Shown: positions 24,080 through 36,193, counted from the stretch's first letter. The stretch is DNA of 64,000 nucleotides from Arthrobotrys musiformis (GCA_036971715.1 JAVHJL010000012.1:62001-126000), one strand, 5' to 3'. Program-made: numbers and translations. Notes: generated from the sequence alone by a model not told the origin.

Positions 24080-25155
24080 ACCGATTCGAAAAGTAGGTAG
24101 ATATATATTGTCAAAAGAAAGATATCAAAAATGTCTTCTAGGTGGGCTCAATGGTGAGTATTTGAATATTGACTTAGTGCGTTAGCAGATAAGATTTTAA
24201 AAGATTGCTTGCGCTAGTGAGGATAGATCGATGGACGTGAGTGGCTATTGGAAAAACATGAACAGAGATTACATGGGTGTATTTATAATGAAAGTCCATT
24301 GTGAGCTCGCTGAACTTTGAAGGGAAGGCCGGAGGGCGGCGCCGAAGGTTCATAGTATGCCATCTCAAGGCAAGGCCAGTCCCTCTTTCTTTTTTTTGTT
24401 GCGAGATTACTAGATTGATAGGTGATCAACCTCAGCTACTCCACGATCATGTGCCAGACTTGGGGTCTCAGAGAAGTGCCAGATCACCGTCGCCACGTAT
24501 TCATGTACTAGTCGCCATAGTATCGCTGCCATGGCTTGTCTTTTCGCCAGACCCTTAGATTCGTGTCAATGCTGTCTATGTAGTCGAGTGATGGGGTTCA
24601 ATATTGTCTTTGAACTGGCTCCTATTCCGGGCGCTAGGCCCATATTGCTGCGTCAAGCCCTAATGGTCCCACTTAGCAAGGGAATAGGATTTGATAAGCG
24701 GAAAAAGCAAAAGGCTGAGCATAAAGGTATCATATGTGACCTCCCCTAAATTCCCTCATAGACTAGACCCGACTCTCACGATCAACCGCTGGGTAACCGG
24801 CATGCGTTCAGAAAGTATCAGTTCAGGAAGACGTGGCGGGGGGACTCGTGCGCGCTGACATGGCGACAGGTATGAGTTGGCTTACATGTATACGAAGCAC
24901 AAACCGCATGCCACTTAGCTTAGAACACTCCTTTTTTTTTGTCGTTCGAACTCCAACAGGGAGATGTGGACTTATATGCATCTGCAAATGCTTGACAACT
25001 GGCAACACTGAGTAGTCGGTGAGTAAAAGGTTATTATAAAGGTAGAGGGAAATCTCTAGGAGCTACCTCTACGGAATCAAGAGCAATCTACTACTGCCTG
25101 CCTGCCTAGTAATTACTCTACCACGATAACACCAAGTTTTGTTCGTCTGATCCAC
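24080..25155. other. Intergenic
   Basis: About 1 kb between divergent coiled-coil/membrane genes. Only short ORFs; no RNA gene recognised. Confidence 0.35.
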
Positions 25156-25159
25156 CTTC

Positions 25160-25843
25160 ATGGATGAGCAATCGATCCCTGGGCCAGCCAGCCCCAATCT
25201 CGTAGCAGACGCGCACACGCCGTCGCATCCACAGCCGACCCCTCCTGCACAACAGTCTACTCCAGATGAGCCAAATGTCATGGCTGAAACGCCTAGTGGC
25301 CCGCTTGAATATGAACCTACGATTTTACCTTCACTCGATGCACTGATACGAGTCGGCTTGGACCGACACGACGTTGAGGTCATTCAATCCTTGAAAAACG
25401 CCGACCTTAACACAGCTATCCATAAGATAATAAAGAAATCAGACGAGAAGAACCAGAGGTATCAAGAATCGATAATAGAACGCTATCGCCATCTTGAACA
25501 GTGCCTCAAAGGTCAGATAAGACTAGCTTGCCAGATGGAAGTAGACGGATACGCAGCAGCCATAGTGCACGACGAAGGCAGTCTAGAAGACAAGGGCGAA
25601 ACGGATGAAGAAACAGATACTACACCAATATCGAGCGAGATACAAAAATCCAGGACCTGGACCCAAATCGCCCTGTATCTGGTTTCCGCGATTTATTGCA
25701 TATGGATATTTTATCTCTGTTGTAACATCGTGCGGAACTTAATTGCGCTAGCAAAAATAAATGCTCGCCCTGGCGGCTGGTCTCGTACCTATGCAGACGT
25801 CGCAAATGGCATGTGGTCATTGCTTGGCTGGTTTATGATTTGA
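25160..25843 (+). CDS. Orphan protein with C-terminal membrane segment, 227 aa
   Basis: The ATG at 25160 opens an uninterrupted frame. Residues 1-55 are Pro/Thr/Ser-rich. Residues 60-130 are helical (LDRHDVEVIQSLKNADLNTA, QRYQESIIERYRHLEQCLKG). An acidic linker (SLEDKGETDEETD) is followed by one hydrophobic helix at about 169-192 (QIALYLVSAIYCIWIFYLCC) and a short tail. The layout resembles the proteins at 22768-24075, 42595-43098 and 49740-50087: a variable head, a helix or coil, then a membrane anchor. No domain is known; a role in signalling or tethering would be inference. Confidence 0.6.
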   Translation: MDEQSIPGPASPNLVADAHTPSHPQPTPPAQQSTPDEPNVMAETPSGPLEYEPTILPSLDALIRVGLDRHDVEVIQSLKNADLNTAIHKIIKKSDEKNQRYQESIIERYRHLEQCLKGQIRLACQMEVDGYAAAIVHDEGSLEDKGETDEETDTTPISSEIQKSRTWTQIALYLVSAIYCIWIFYLCCNIVRNLIALAKINARPGGWSRTYADVANGMWSLLGWFMI

Positions 25844-25960
25844 CTTTGATGCTTTTGATGTCTTCGCCTTTGATGTTTTAACTTCCTATGCCTTTGATGC
25901 CGATGTCTTTGCCTTTGATATTCTAACTTCTGATGCTTTTGGTATCTTCGCTGAAGGTTC
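25843..25960. repeat. Degenerate tandem repeat
   Basis: Imperfect units built on TTTGATGTCTTTGCC / CTTTGATGTTTTAACTTC recur 6-8 times immediately after the stop of the upstream gene, so they form its 3' UTR or terminator region. Confidence 0.6.
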
Positions 25961-26334
25961 CCAAACACGGCTCAACATTTTCCCTGTCCTGTTCGTCTCG
26001 CACCCATTTCGAGATGGGACACCGTCGCTTTGGGCGACCGTCCCGACAATGTACATGTCCCGCATCCTGGACCGCTTCCCGGCCCATATGCGAAGAGCCC
26101 TCTGAGATATGGAAAATGGCGTGACGAACGGGGCTGGATTCGGATCGTTTCCTTTTTAGACATTTCTCCTTTGCCATTTCTTTGTATCTAGCCCATTCGG
26201 TCGTATTTGAGCCCATTCTAAGCGGCTCACAAATACCAATAGTTTTAAGCTTATGTTTTCCCCTGCGCAGTGTGCATGCAAACACTTATTTAATAAGTTT
26301 CTCAGTGTCGCACAGTTACGAACGTACAACCTCG

Positions 26335-27629
26335 ATGCCCTACAGCCTCGATGCCCTACAGCGCCATACCATAGAATTTAAAATCTTTCTCTCCGCCTCA
26401 TCAAGCCTAGTTCGACATGCAACACCTCTTTCTGCTCTATCTTTAGTTCGCTCTCTACCCAGCTTAGGAGCGGTTTGCCCTCGTACCCAGACCAGAGCGG
26501 TTCACGAATGTCATGCTATTCACAAACTTTATAGAGTGATGGTATCTTGGGACCCAGGTTCTATAGACGATCTTGTCGATGTCAACAACCATCTCTACGA
26601 ACATTTTGAAAATCAGTCGTCGCTGCCAATCGGGGTATCTAGCATCGACGAATCTGACGAATCTGACTTGTGTAAGGAGGACCTACCCTTCCTAATCAAA
26701 CTAGCAGGGGCCGCAGAATACATCGCACCTGAAGTACATCCGAAAAGCCTTTTAATATGGACTCGACGTTATCTCGGAATTTGTTGTTACCTCTCCGATC
26801 CGCAATTGCAATACGACGCAAATAGCGGCTTCTATGAAATAGAGAGTCCTACTACCAGTACTTTGCCAGAGCAGACGACCCCTGCGCCCTCCGTCATCCC
26901 CGATCGACGGTTAGTTCATCACGCGTACCAGTTTCTGCGCTCAACGGATTCGCTTTCCTGGCATTGTGTGCTATGTTCCAGTCAAGTTTCCTGTCGATAC
27001 TTCCTACACGAACACTGGAAGAAGGAACACTCGGATGATCCTCATTTCTTTTATTTTTGGCCGCGACAATGCAATGTCTGCGGGGAGTACATGCCGTGTG
27101 CTTTTGAGGCAACGCCCCAATGTCAAATTTGTTTTGGTATCAACGGACTGGGAAAAACATATTCGATCCTCTACGACTATTACCGTTGGTTATTTTACCA
27201 ATGCTTGTTCCACGGGGCTATGCTTTCTGGTACTATGGTTCATAGGATTTCGGAACGCCTTAACCCTTTACTAGATCAACATAACGCCCAGACGATTATT
27301 GACGCATCGGACATATTCTCAATATTTAATCTCTACGAACGAATAAAACACTTTGATACTACGCCTAGACGTTGCGAGAACCTCGAAGCGTGTAAAAGAG
27401 TACACGATGCTCTTGCGGCACACATAGCGGATAAATCGGAGCGGCAGAAATTCAGCGAAAAGAGCCTGTCGTAACTTGGGCGTTCTTACCAGAGTTGCTG
27501 CAATTTTTAATTACTGCAAAAGGGTTTCCAGCTGAACAGGGAGAAAAGTGGTTTCAGGAGTATGTAGTTACCTGTTACACAGTACTATGGGAGGCTCTCT
27601 CTCAAAAAAAGGACGCTATTCAAATTTGA
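26335..27629 (+). CDS. Orphan protein with putative zinc-binding motifs, 3' frameshift
   Basis: The ATG at 26335 lies in a 16-bp direct duplication (CCTCGATGCCCTACAG twice) and opens 379 codons to 27474. Residues about 210-265 hold two candidate zinc sites: WHCVLC followed by HEHWKKEH (C2H2-like), and CNVCGEYMPC with CQIC. The rest looks globular and lacks a known domain (LVDVNNHLYEHFENQ, SEDLPFLIKLAG-like). After 27440 another frame continues with good protein-like sequence (EPVVTWAFLPELLQFLITAK, KWFQEYVVTCYTVLWEAL) to a TGA at 27627, so a one-base frame change probably removed about 54 residues. Function unknown. Confidence 0.55.
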
Positions 27630-27639
27630 TTAGCAGCTG

Positions 27640-28215
27640 TTTCGAACTCATGATGCTTGCTCGGATCGAGCCTTGCTCCAAAATAATCAGATCCCAAAAT
27701 AGTCATGTTTCCTAATTTAGAACTAGTTTCTATTTCCAACTACTGTTGTTGAAGTTGTACTTTAGTCAGCACAATACTATTACTATGACCTTTTCAAATT
27801 GGTATTGTGTTGCGTCTGTTGAATCGGCCGACTTCCAAAGCTCGAGGCTAATTTGACTCCCAAACACCTTTTTCATGCTACAGCTGGCATGTCAGCCGTT
27901 CGTGGTTTGGGGTGTCGAAAAGACCCTGAAAAACAAAGCTTTGTAGGTTGTGCGGGGTAAATACAAGAAATGCCAGCCATCTTTTCGTGGAAAATATATT
28001 ATTTGCATGTCGAATCGATAGCAGCCGATGCAAGTTGCAGGCATACAATATGAAGTTTGCTGCCACATCCTGTTGCCGTGTTTGTCCTGCAAGCCTTCGT
28101 GTCCTGCCTTCGGGTTATCGGCCTATTGGTAACTCTGCCTGCTGCTACCCCCACTGTTGATGTTAATGGAGCGGCTTCAGGTCTGGAGGGAACGGCGGAA
28201 TCCAAATAGAGATTA
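27640..28215. other. Intergenic / possible 3' part of the next minus-strand gene
   Basis: A minus-strand frame open to 27999 could be the tail of the gene ending near 28221, if a very short intron is used. Otherwise nothing is supported. Confidence 0.3.
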
Positions 28216-28220
28216 GTTAC

Positions 28221-28833
28221 CTGTTGCCCTCCCAATATGCAACCCCCTGAGATTTCTTCTTTGTGCCATTCTTTACACGAGCGGCACGGTTTTCGGTAGT
28301 CCGACGTATGCAATGCTCGAATAACCAATGTCGCCCTTCTGATTGTTCATCTAAAGGTTTCGTTGCTATCATCATTTCTTTGATCAGAAGTCGGTCGCCT
28401 TCCTCCTCAAATTCATGTCTTTCAAGTAATTCAAAAAACCTATTTTGAATTGCTTTTTTAAGATCAGGTTTCTGCTTAAGATAAGTCGGAAACTTTTTCG
28501 AATATTGACTTTCGTATTCGTCTAATACGATTTCAAGTATTTCCTTTTGCAGAGTGAATAGAGGTTAATATTTGATATTTATACGGATTTGCTTTGGTAT
28601 GTGAAAAATACTTGTATAATTGTCAGGATATTTTGCATGAGACCCACCGCGTTTCTGTCTCCCTGTTTTTGGAGCCAGTATTCGTGACGAAAGGCTGACA
28701 CGACATGTGCGGTGGTCAGATTGTTCTGTCGTTCCAGCCTTGGTCTAGGAACATGAGGAGGAGGAGGAGGAGCATGAGGAGCGCTAGTGCTGGGTCCACT
28801 AAAAAGGCTTGAAAACCCGGGTAAGGTCGTCAT
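28221..28833 (-). CDS. Member of the local WL-core family, at least two exons
   Basis: Exon 1 is 28833-28612 (74 codons) and exon 2 is 28543 to about 28221. The 68-nt intron (GTATTT...CAAAAG) joins in phase 0. Residues 15-30 are Pro-rich, then a helical region follows (TIIQEILEIVLDEYES). Exon 2 reads FFELLERHEFEEEGDRLLIK, EMMIATKPLDEQ and RHWLFEHCIRRTTENRAARV, ending in a basic tail. The block M-x2-A-T..W-L-x3-H-x-I matches the orphans at 41543-41953 and 52438-52878. A GTAACT donor-like site follows at 28220, so the 3' end is uncertain. No known domain; part of this gene lies outside simple ATG-to-stop ORFs. Confidence 0.5.
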
Positions 28834-28839
28834 AGTCGA

Positions 28840-29800
28840 TCATTCATCCGTCGTTATCGAAGTTGAGGAAATTTCGAAAGGAATGTTGAAAGAAAGTTTC
28901 ACCCCTGGTCAAGCTGGCCTTGAACCCTGGGGCCACAGAAGGAACTGTACATATGTAAATCTTTCCCCGAATTTTGTGGTGGGGCAAGATGCTGACGTGT
29001 CATGCAAATGGTCATGCTTTCGGATTCGGCAACGCAAGAAGGGGCCTCGAAACTTACATGTGCATTCACGGCATCATGCAGCAAACAAAAGTATCAAAAC
29101 GAAGATTTCATTGGAGGTTGATATGCGGGCGTAGGCGAATCAAAAGACCAGCAAGGTCTGTAACACAGGAGGCACCTTTAAGCGGGACTTAGCGACGGAT
29201 GACGAAAGTAGCCTAAACTTGCATGATTAGAAGTAGAGGTGTCGGGGCCCTGATGCGCCCTGGTGCTCAGGGGGCGTGATCAGAGTGGATACTCATCTTC
29301 CGGTCATCATGGACCGGGAAGCCGGAACACCACAGCCGGGGGCCGATTCATGGGCAACTACAACGCAACAACTTCGCAGTGATAATTGTCTGCAATATTG
29401 AATTACAGGGCAAAATCCAGTTCAAATAGATAAAAGAAAAGGCTAGCCCACAGCCCACTCCATACCAAGCTCCAGTAATTTCTATCCTACTATCAATACA
29501 CACCTGCGATTTGATCTAGGCTTGCGCACCTATATTCTTCCCACTTCCAACGATATTAATATCGAAATATGACATCTCTCAATATGCCAACTCTCAATAA
29601 GCTACCATACGCATCGGTAACTAAGGACTTACCCAGTAGAACTGTTCTTTCAGAGTGCATCTAATCAGAATAATTATATAGTTAGCAAAGGGTTATGGCT
29701 ACCCCGCTCATACCGCGTCCTGGACAGCGAACAGTTCAGAAGTAATCAGCTATTTCCCGACTTCGGATAGCACACAACGTACCGATCCACAAAATTTACA
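28840..29800. other. Intergenic
   Basis: No supported gene in about 950 nt. The ORFs at 28787-29134 are antisense to or beyond the gene start and lack features. Confidence 0.35.
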
Positions 29801-29807
29801 CCTCCAA

Positions 29808-30269
29808 ATGGACCACACTTCTTGTACCCAGAACCCTACTGTGCCCGCTATAGCAGGCATAGTTCACAACCAGAACTTCCCAGACAGCCACTCGCTGAAC
29901 CAACACCCCATCTACATATCACACCAACAACCTATCTTGTACCAACAGCTGGCTGGTCAGGACATGTGGGTAGTGCAGAAGCTTAATGAACTCAACATCG
30001 GGGTGCAAAATATTACCGAAACAGTGAGAAATATCAGAAGGTCCACCGAAAACATCGAAGGGTTCACAGTAAGAATACCAAAAGTCGAGCGAGATATACA
30101 AGCTGTGCATAGTATGCAAAGCAACATCCTTCAACTTAGAGTTACGCAAGAGTATCTAGTCCTGGGGGTGAATTCTTTCGTCGCTATTCTTACCAACGCC
30201 CTCAGGCAATTGGGGTGGCGTCCCCGTACCCCTAATGAAAGGGCACAATTCCCTTCCAATGTATGCTAG
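29808..30269 (+). CDS. Orphan helical protein, 153 aa
   Basis: The ATG context is CTCCAAATGGACC. Residues 1-45 are His/Gln/Pro-rich and polar. From about 50 to the C-terminus there are long amphipathic helices with regular hydrophobic spacing (VVQKLNELNIGVQNITETVR, IRRSTENIEGFTVRIPKVER). A moderately hydrophobic stretch (YLVLGVNSFVAILTNAL) could be a weak membrane or bundle helix. No family recognised; similar in style to the nearby coil-plus-anchor orphans. Confidence 0.5.
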   Translation: MDHTSCTQNPTVPAIAGIVHNQNFPDSHSLNQHPIYISHQQPILYQQLAGQDMWVVQKLNELNIGVQNITETVRNIRRSTENIEGFTVRIPKVERDIQAVHSMQSNILQLRVTQEYLVLGVNSFVAILTNALRQLGWRPRTPNERAQFPSNVC

Positions 30270-31163
30270 CCGTAGAGTAGTCACATGTTATTATTGCATA
30301 TTGCCAACATATCTTCTACTAAGCCTAACAAATGTTTCATCTACACGTGCTACACATCCAGTCCTAACTCATAATATGAAGGTAGCAGCGGAGACCTGTC
30401 GTAGCGGACGCCAATCTTAGGCGGGATAGAATTTCGCTATTTGTATATGAGTACAAATTCAATTTCGACCATAGACAGATGCGGTGCGGAATTCCAGGAG
30501 TTGGTTATATGCCCAATACGTAATAAATTACATACCGGCTTAAGTATCATGCCAACCTGCATGCATATGCATAAATATGTAACGAGGTGCCAACCTATAT
30601 GCCATGTTTAGAGATGTGGCAAATATTCGTGAGATAGCTGGCTCCATAGGGTGGTCCCGTGAAGCATACGAACAAGCATGGTGTCATACGAAGCACCGCC
30701 ATTCTGATGTGGTGGTACTGGGTTACAGCTCGTATCATGCAAAGGGGGGGGTGGGAAAAAATCACCGTCCATACGTTCCACCCTTACATCTATGCATGTG
30801 CAATAAGGTGGCATTTACACACGGGTGGCGGGCGAACTTTTTGCAATGTGCAAAATGTAACAAGGTGTATACAAAGACAAAAAAGGTTGCAGCAGGCCTG
30901 CAGGCCAGAATGCATATGCGCCCTCAAAGTATAGAGCTAAAGAGCAGCCCACTATGGAAGTGTGCAGACCGCCACCACAGAATTACATACCGTATGGATG
31001 ATTCATCTATCCAGGCCGCTGGGCTACCAAATCAGTTCCATGAAAATGGCTCATGCTACCCTACCGGCCCAATCCCTGTTGAGTTGCAGACTCAGCAGCC
31101 TCGACTCGGCGACCCGATTTCTTTTTCGGGAGGAATCCTAAGAAAGACAAGCAACCTGCATCT

Positions 31164-31346
31164 ATGGAGATCTCGAGCGTTAATATCAAGTTTTACCGAG
31201 ATAGCAATTTGGTTGCGCTCTATATCAGTATCCTTTTCAGCATCGCTTTGATAAGTTTAGTTCTTACCGCCTGGGGCCCGTGGTACATTCCAATCCTCGA
31301 GTTCAACATGCCCCTGAAATTCAAAAGAATCATGCATTGGCTGTAG
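31164..31346 (+). CDS. Short membrane-segment ORF or exon
   Basis: A 60-codon frame starting at ATG encodes one strong transmembrane helix (NLVALYISILFSIALISLVL) and a basic C-terminal tail (KFKRIMHWL). The frame stays open about 60 nt upstream of the ATG. A longer overlapping ORF (30604-31251) in another frame may hold an upstream exon, but no junction could be fixed. Low support on its own. Confidence 0.3.
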   Translation: MEISSVNIKFYRDSNLVALYISILFSIALISLVLTAWGPWYIPILEFNMPLKFKRIMHWL

Positions 31347-31349
31347 ACC

Positions 31350-32150
31350 TAGCCACCATCTCTTTTTGCTACTGCTAGATCGGTTCCTCATGGAGCACGT
31401 CATGTATTTATCATCACAAGATTAGCTATATCACCATTGTCAACGTTTGCAATTTGATTATCATTTCTATCTGCGGCAACTTCTGTTTTCTTGGAGTGGG
31501 ATCAGCTATGAATGTCCGTTAGTCCTCCTTCCAAGCGAGGCCCATCGTGGTGTGGATGGACAAGTTTAAGCGGCCTCCTTTCTTTGTCATTGTTATTCCT
31601 CTCTTACCTCGAATCTCGGCGCCGGGGTCGGTGCCTTCGTGGCATCTACATGGTGGGTTTCTCGGTGACCGGTGACCCCTCTCGTTGGAAGACCCGGGGA
31701 CACAGTCCCGGTACTGGTCATAATCCAACATAGCTCAACACATGATACTCTAGACAACTTTGAGGCATCCACGCCTTTAAAGTAGCTTTAAATCTACAGG
31801 GGGAATAATCGCAAAATTTACTCCTAGAACATTCACCCGCTGTAGTCCTCAGGGAGCCCTCTGGGCCACCGGGGCCACTCGGCGACTAAGTTAATAATTA
31901 CCTAGGTATTTTTTGGATCCACGGATCCATGGGGCGGCTACGAGAATTGCAAATCTCTGGTGCACGTCCACGTCCGCCAACCTAAAACAGCAGCTATCTG
32001 ACTGAATTACGCCGAAAGCCAACCTTTGATCAAATATTTAGGTCCCACTAATTCTACTTTTCCACATTCCTTATGACAAAGTACTCCCTATATCCTCTTC
32101 TATCTTAACTTGCAAATTTAGTATCTCGTCCTCGCTCGCACTCTCCTCTA
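31350..32150. other. Intergenic and upstream region of the next gene
   Basis: It ends in a pyrimidine-rich leader (about 32090-32158) typical of a fungal promoter or 5' UTR. No gene is supported inside. Confidence 0.35.
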
Positions 32151-32159
32151 CACTGCGAC

Positions 32160-32739
32160 ATGCCCCGCGACAATCCGAAAGCCATTTCCTCGTGGGAAAG
32201 AAAAATCCCCGACGATATCCGTACCGCCGTCTGGGAAATCTTCTTCAATAACTACTTCGCCTCGAAAGGCGACGCCAACAAGTGTCACCCTATTTCAGAA
32301 TATCTGGCTCTTAGCCCCGTCACTTCAAAGGATATCTTACCTTGTCTACGGGACCGCCGTCTTTCTATCGAAATGTCGGAAGTACCAAATCTTTTGGAAA
32401 AGTGCCGTGGTCTAGAACACTATCCATCTCATAGAATAGGACGGATTATTCTTATCTGGGATTTAGAGTTTGATGATATTACGAGGCGCGTGGGCAACTC
32501 AGCTCCCCGTAATCGTAGAAGAGGTCGCGAAAAAGATGCAGAGGTACTCGAGAAACTTACCACTCTTGGCCGAGTTGGGCACCTCAAAGAAGTTCAGAAT
32601 TCCCGGCCTCGGTACAAGTTACTCCCTGAAACAATTCTCCTTTTTGTTGTATAATTACATAATCCGGCCTAGTCTCATTGCTTCAGGGTTATACTACAAA
32701 CCAATCCTCGTTTATCTTAAGACACCGGGGTTGCCTTGA
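32160..32739 (+). CDS. Orphan protein, probable frame change inside
   Basis: The ATG at 32160 sits after a pyrimidine-rich leader. The first about 100 codons look coding (WERKIPDDIRTAVWEIFFNN, ISEYLALSPVTSKDILPCL). Near 32470 a second frame takes over with equally good sequence (WATQLPVIVEEVAKKMQRYS, FSFLLYNYIIRPSLIASGLY) to a stop at 32739, while the first frame continues to 32654 with basic, less protein-like codons. Either an indel or an unrecognised splice joins them. No domain is known. Confidence 0.4.
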
Positions 32740-32928
32740 ATTTGAGACCAAGATAAGGTTGTGTCTGTGATCCTTTAAAATACCAATATCTAGAGATATT
32801 CATCCAAGTCGCACGATGCTTTGCATCATCCTTCTCAATAGCCATGCGATAACGTACAAGATCTCCCATACACTCTATACCCGTTAGATCGCATGTGATC
32901 TACGCTGACAAATAATTTTCAAATGTAG

Positions 32929-33364
32929 AGCGCAGCAGTTACGGTACCACACCAAACGATGGGGGTTTTGCGAGAGACGTTCTCCTCGGCGAGCTAAAGA
33001 GAAACGGGGAGTTTCGGCAAGCGTTCCTACGTTTAATACGCAGGATCCGCCACCGCAGCTAACGGCGCCGAACGAGAACAAAACAAACGATTATACGGCA
33101 CCCAGTCTTTGCGGAATTCCACTAAGCCTTCCGACTTCGGACACTCAAGATCTGCCGCCAGATCTAACAACGGTGAACGGTGATGAAGCGGACAAACGTA
33201 CGGAGCCGATTAACCTACAAGGTTCCCAGGTCGTAGCCTCAACGCCAGGCACTCTACCAGCTATTAGCCCTTCTGCAGACCTTCCAACGTCGCCACTGTG
33301 TCAACAAACCCTCGAAGGCCCCCCTTCGAAATTTGCGTTTTGTATATTCAGATTCTATGTTTGA
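32929..33364 (+). CDS. Possible spliced exon with Pro/Thr-rich tail
   Basis: A frame without ATG is open from 32908 to a TGA at 33362. It is preceded by a branch-like GCTGACAA and an AATGTAG acceptor at about 32929. The product starts basic (RWGFCERRSPRRAKEKRG) and becomes low-complexity Pro/Thr-rich (LPTSDTQDLPPDLTT). It may be the last exon of the gene starting at 32160, but no donor was identified. An antisense ORF at 33254-33646 overlaps its end. Confidence 0.28.
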
Positions 33365-33649
33365 CAGAGTTGGACGGTGCAACCCCGGGTGGGTTGGGTG
33401 CGAGACATGTATATCGATATATCTAATTTCTTCTAAGAATCCGGATGAGGGATAGTATTTTTCAGATACACTCAGTTCGAATAAAATCTTGTTGGAGATG
33501 GGCCATGGCCACCAGTCGGGGTACCCATGAGTGCAACCAAAGGCCACTAGCTTCCTAGGTTTAAATTGACCGCGATTCGGAACGCGAATCCGCCGCAAGT
33601 AATGTCGCTGAGGGTTCTTAATGTTGATTGGAAAATGGGTTTCCATTTG

Positions 33650-34190
33650 GACTTTTTTGTCAGCCTAAGTTGGCGTTTGCAAGGCCATATGCGAGGGTAA
33701 GGGCTGATAACTCACCTTGCAGCATTGCATGCACCCCTCAATACTGGATTCGAGGCTAGATACGACTCAACGTAAAATCCAAATATGTAAACAACAGCCA
33801 CGCTTCCAGGTCACCGGGTATTAATACCATGTTTTCTTCCTCAAGTCTCCTACTCTTCTTTCATTCCCCTAAAACTCTAGGAACAACTGCACTCTCATTT
33901 CGCCCCCATAGGCCAAAAAAATTTAACATGGAACTCACCTCTCATCCCACCTATTATCACAAGCTCGACGACAACGAACTCAACAACGTTAAGGAGCCCC
34001 TGGTTGTTCGCCTACTCGGCGGTACGTCATTCCTATACTAGGCTGCTTACCTAGTTCCAGCCATCTACTAACTACTGGGGATATCGGGGTAGAGTGGTAC
34101 AACACTCACATCAAACTTTCTCACTCACTCGCGTTCCTTTTGCGAAAAAAGCATCCAGCAAGAGATATATATACTTGGGTAAAACGTGTT
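33650..34190. other. Intergenic and promoter region
   Basis: A TATATATA run lies at 34165-34172, just before the next ATG. The small ORF at 33829-34041 has no supporting feature. Confidence 0.3.
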
Positions 34191-34194
34191 GAAA

Positions 34195-35504
34195 ATGAGC
34201 GGCCAGCGGCAACTACGACTAGGCGCGGAAACGTGGAAGTTGTCGCAAGAGTACTACATCCAATGCCTCGCGAATCTAAAAGCTTTATATGGTGGGGAAA
34301 GCCAGCTTGATCCGTACAAAAAGGTTCACGAAGCCATCTTGATACACATCGAGGTTCAGCATGTTCGCTCCCTTGCGGAATCAGATTTCCCTTGTTCTAT
34401 TCCAGCAGATCAGCCCATAGCCAATCCTCATCTTCTACAATATAAAAATGAGATGGCAAAATTGGCCGTTGAGGCCGAATTCATCATGGCCGCTATCGGA
34501 TATGTAGAGTGCGACGTAATCGGCGACGGGGCATTTTTGGCTTGGTTCCTCCTTTACTCTGCCCTGACGATACGGTCCTTTGCAAATCGAACATTCCTGC
34601 CGTTCTGGAGCTGGGTCCACCCGAACGTCGGGCTCACTACAAAGTCGGTTTTTAATAACTTACACCACTGCGCCTGGTACCCTATCGTTGCCATCAGCGA
34701 GCCCCGAGGCAGCGAAGTAGCGAATGCTATCCCAAAATTTAAATTTCCTGGGAAACCCGAACTTATAAGCTCTAAGGTTAGTGCGCCGCCACGATAAACT
34801 ATTCCAGCCACCAACCAAGTTTTGCTGATAGCTTCTCTCCAGTTACTTCTCGAATCGCCCGCAAATAATCAAGTCCTCCGGCTTCTAAAACCGATGGTAT
34901 TTCGAGCGCTGGAACTTAGAAACGCGTTGGGTGGATATCATCATCCTACGGAATTTACCTGCCGATGCGGTGCCCGCAGCCATGGCACGCCTAGCCGTAG
35001 GGCCGATATCCAGCCGCCCCTATCAGATCTCGGAGTAGATGTGGGGGTGAGACTTGAAGGGGAGGTCAAGGCTTGTTATGTTGAGGAAAGTGACCCCGAC
35101 GCGCCTGGTGATAGCAAGCCGCCAATACGGGCTCAGTTTTCTGGGGGGCTTGCAAGGTGTCATGGCGTGTATTACTCTGTGGAGATCCCTAAGGTGGAAA
35201 TATTACGGTCGATCTCGAGGTTACAAACGCTTACCTTTTTGCGTCTTTCTGGCAGCCGTCACGTCTCTTTTGCCGACAGCGATCCAAGTGTTGGAGGGAT
35301 AGTGAATAGTTTGAACTGGGTTTTCAATAACCTTATTTCACTCCAAAATTTCCACTGGGCTGAATTATCGCCCTGCCATGACTACGAATTTGTAAGTTAG
35401 GACGACTTAAACCCCTGCAAAGAATTTTCCCTCTAACGAGATAGGAATATTTGGATCCGTTTTCCGCGATATCTTCAAACCTTCGAGATGGTGTGTGGAG
35501 ATAG
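34195..35504 (+). CDS. Orphan protein, three exons, 396 aa
   Basis: Exons are 34195-34776, 34843-35391 and 35445-35504. Both introns (66 nt, GTTAGT...CCAG; 53 nt, GTAAGT...branch CTAAC...ATAG) are phase 0, and the three frames join without stops. Residues 1-130 are helical and globular (SQEYYIQCLANLKALYGG, HEAILIHIEVQHVRSLAE). The middle has hydrophobic stretches (AFLAWFLLYSALTIRSF). Exon 2 includes a TCRCGARSHG segment and TLTFLRLSGSRHVSF. The last exon adds 19 residues (EYLDPFSAISSNLRDGVWR). No recognisable domain. The start is ATG at 34195; the open frame extends three codons upstream only to a GTG. Confidence 0.65.
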
Positions 35505-35509
35505 TAATC

Positions 35510-36190
35510 TGGAACTTGAAGCATACTCGAAAGTCGAGAGCCAGGCATATCCGGGAGGTTCAGCCAATCACAAAGATATTTGTCACAGATTCGGGGTCAT
35601 GGTGAGGGAAAGCATGCTCGAATATTTCCATATTCGAATCATGTATGGACCACGTTATCAATGCCGCAGCACAGAACGCCGGCAACATGCTGGTTTTATT
35701 GAATTTTCGGGATGCCACAGCGTGGATAAAATTAACTGGGCTTCTGAGTGGAAGTGGACAAAGGAAATGGGTCCACCAACGGAAGAAAATCCTATCAGCT
35801 GCACGGTTAAGCATTGCGAGTGGGAGCGGGATGAAATCCGGTACAGGAGAGCAATATTCTGGGATTGGATGTACATAAACTTTCTAGACTACAACATGAA
35901 CCTTGATGACATGTAAAATACCGATGACGCCTAGTTCTGACCTTAAATCGATTTACTATCAAGCTTGACTTTATGGATCTTGTGGTCGCACCTTGTTGTT
36001 GTGTAATATTGAATGTTGTCTCGTCCCCAGACCACACGGAGTGAGTTGACGTATAACGCGAGGTTCTGCTTTCACGCGTGCGCGCTCAACGTAATCAGAC
36101 CTCTAGATATTTTACCTGATTCGGCTTGCAGCTTGCCTTTAAGGATTCAAGCACTCCTCCGTGTCGCCTCTACACATCCACGAGATATTC
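35510..36190. other. Region with overlapping open frames, unresolved
   Basis: Frames open at 35488-35916 and 35645-35878 on plus and several on minus overlap each other. None shows a domain or clean splice sites, so no gene is called. Confidence 0.3.
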
Positions 36191-36193
36191 TTC

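Noticed and set aside
33254..33646. 130-residue minus ORF with ATG
   Set aside because: It partly overlaps a competing plus-strand frame and has no recognisable motif; kept out for lack of evidence.
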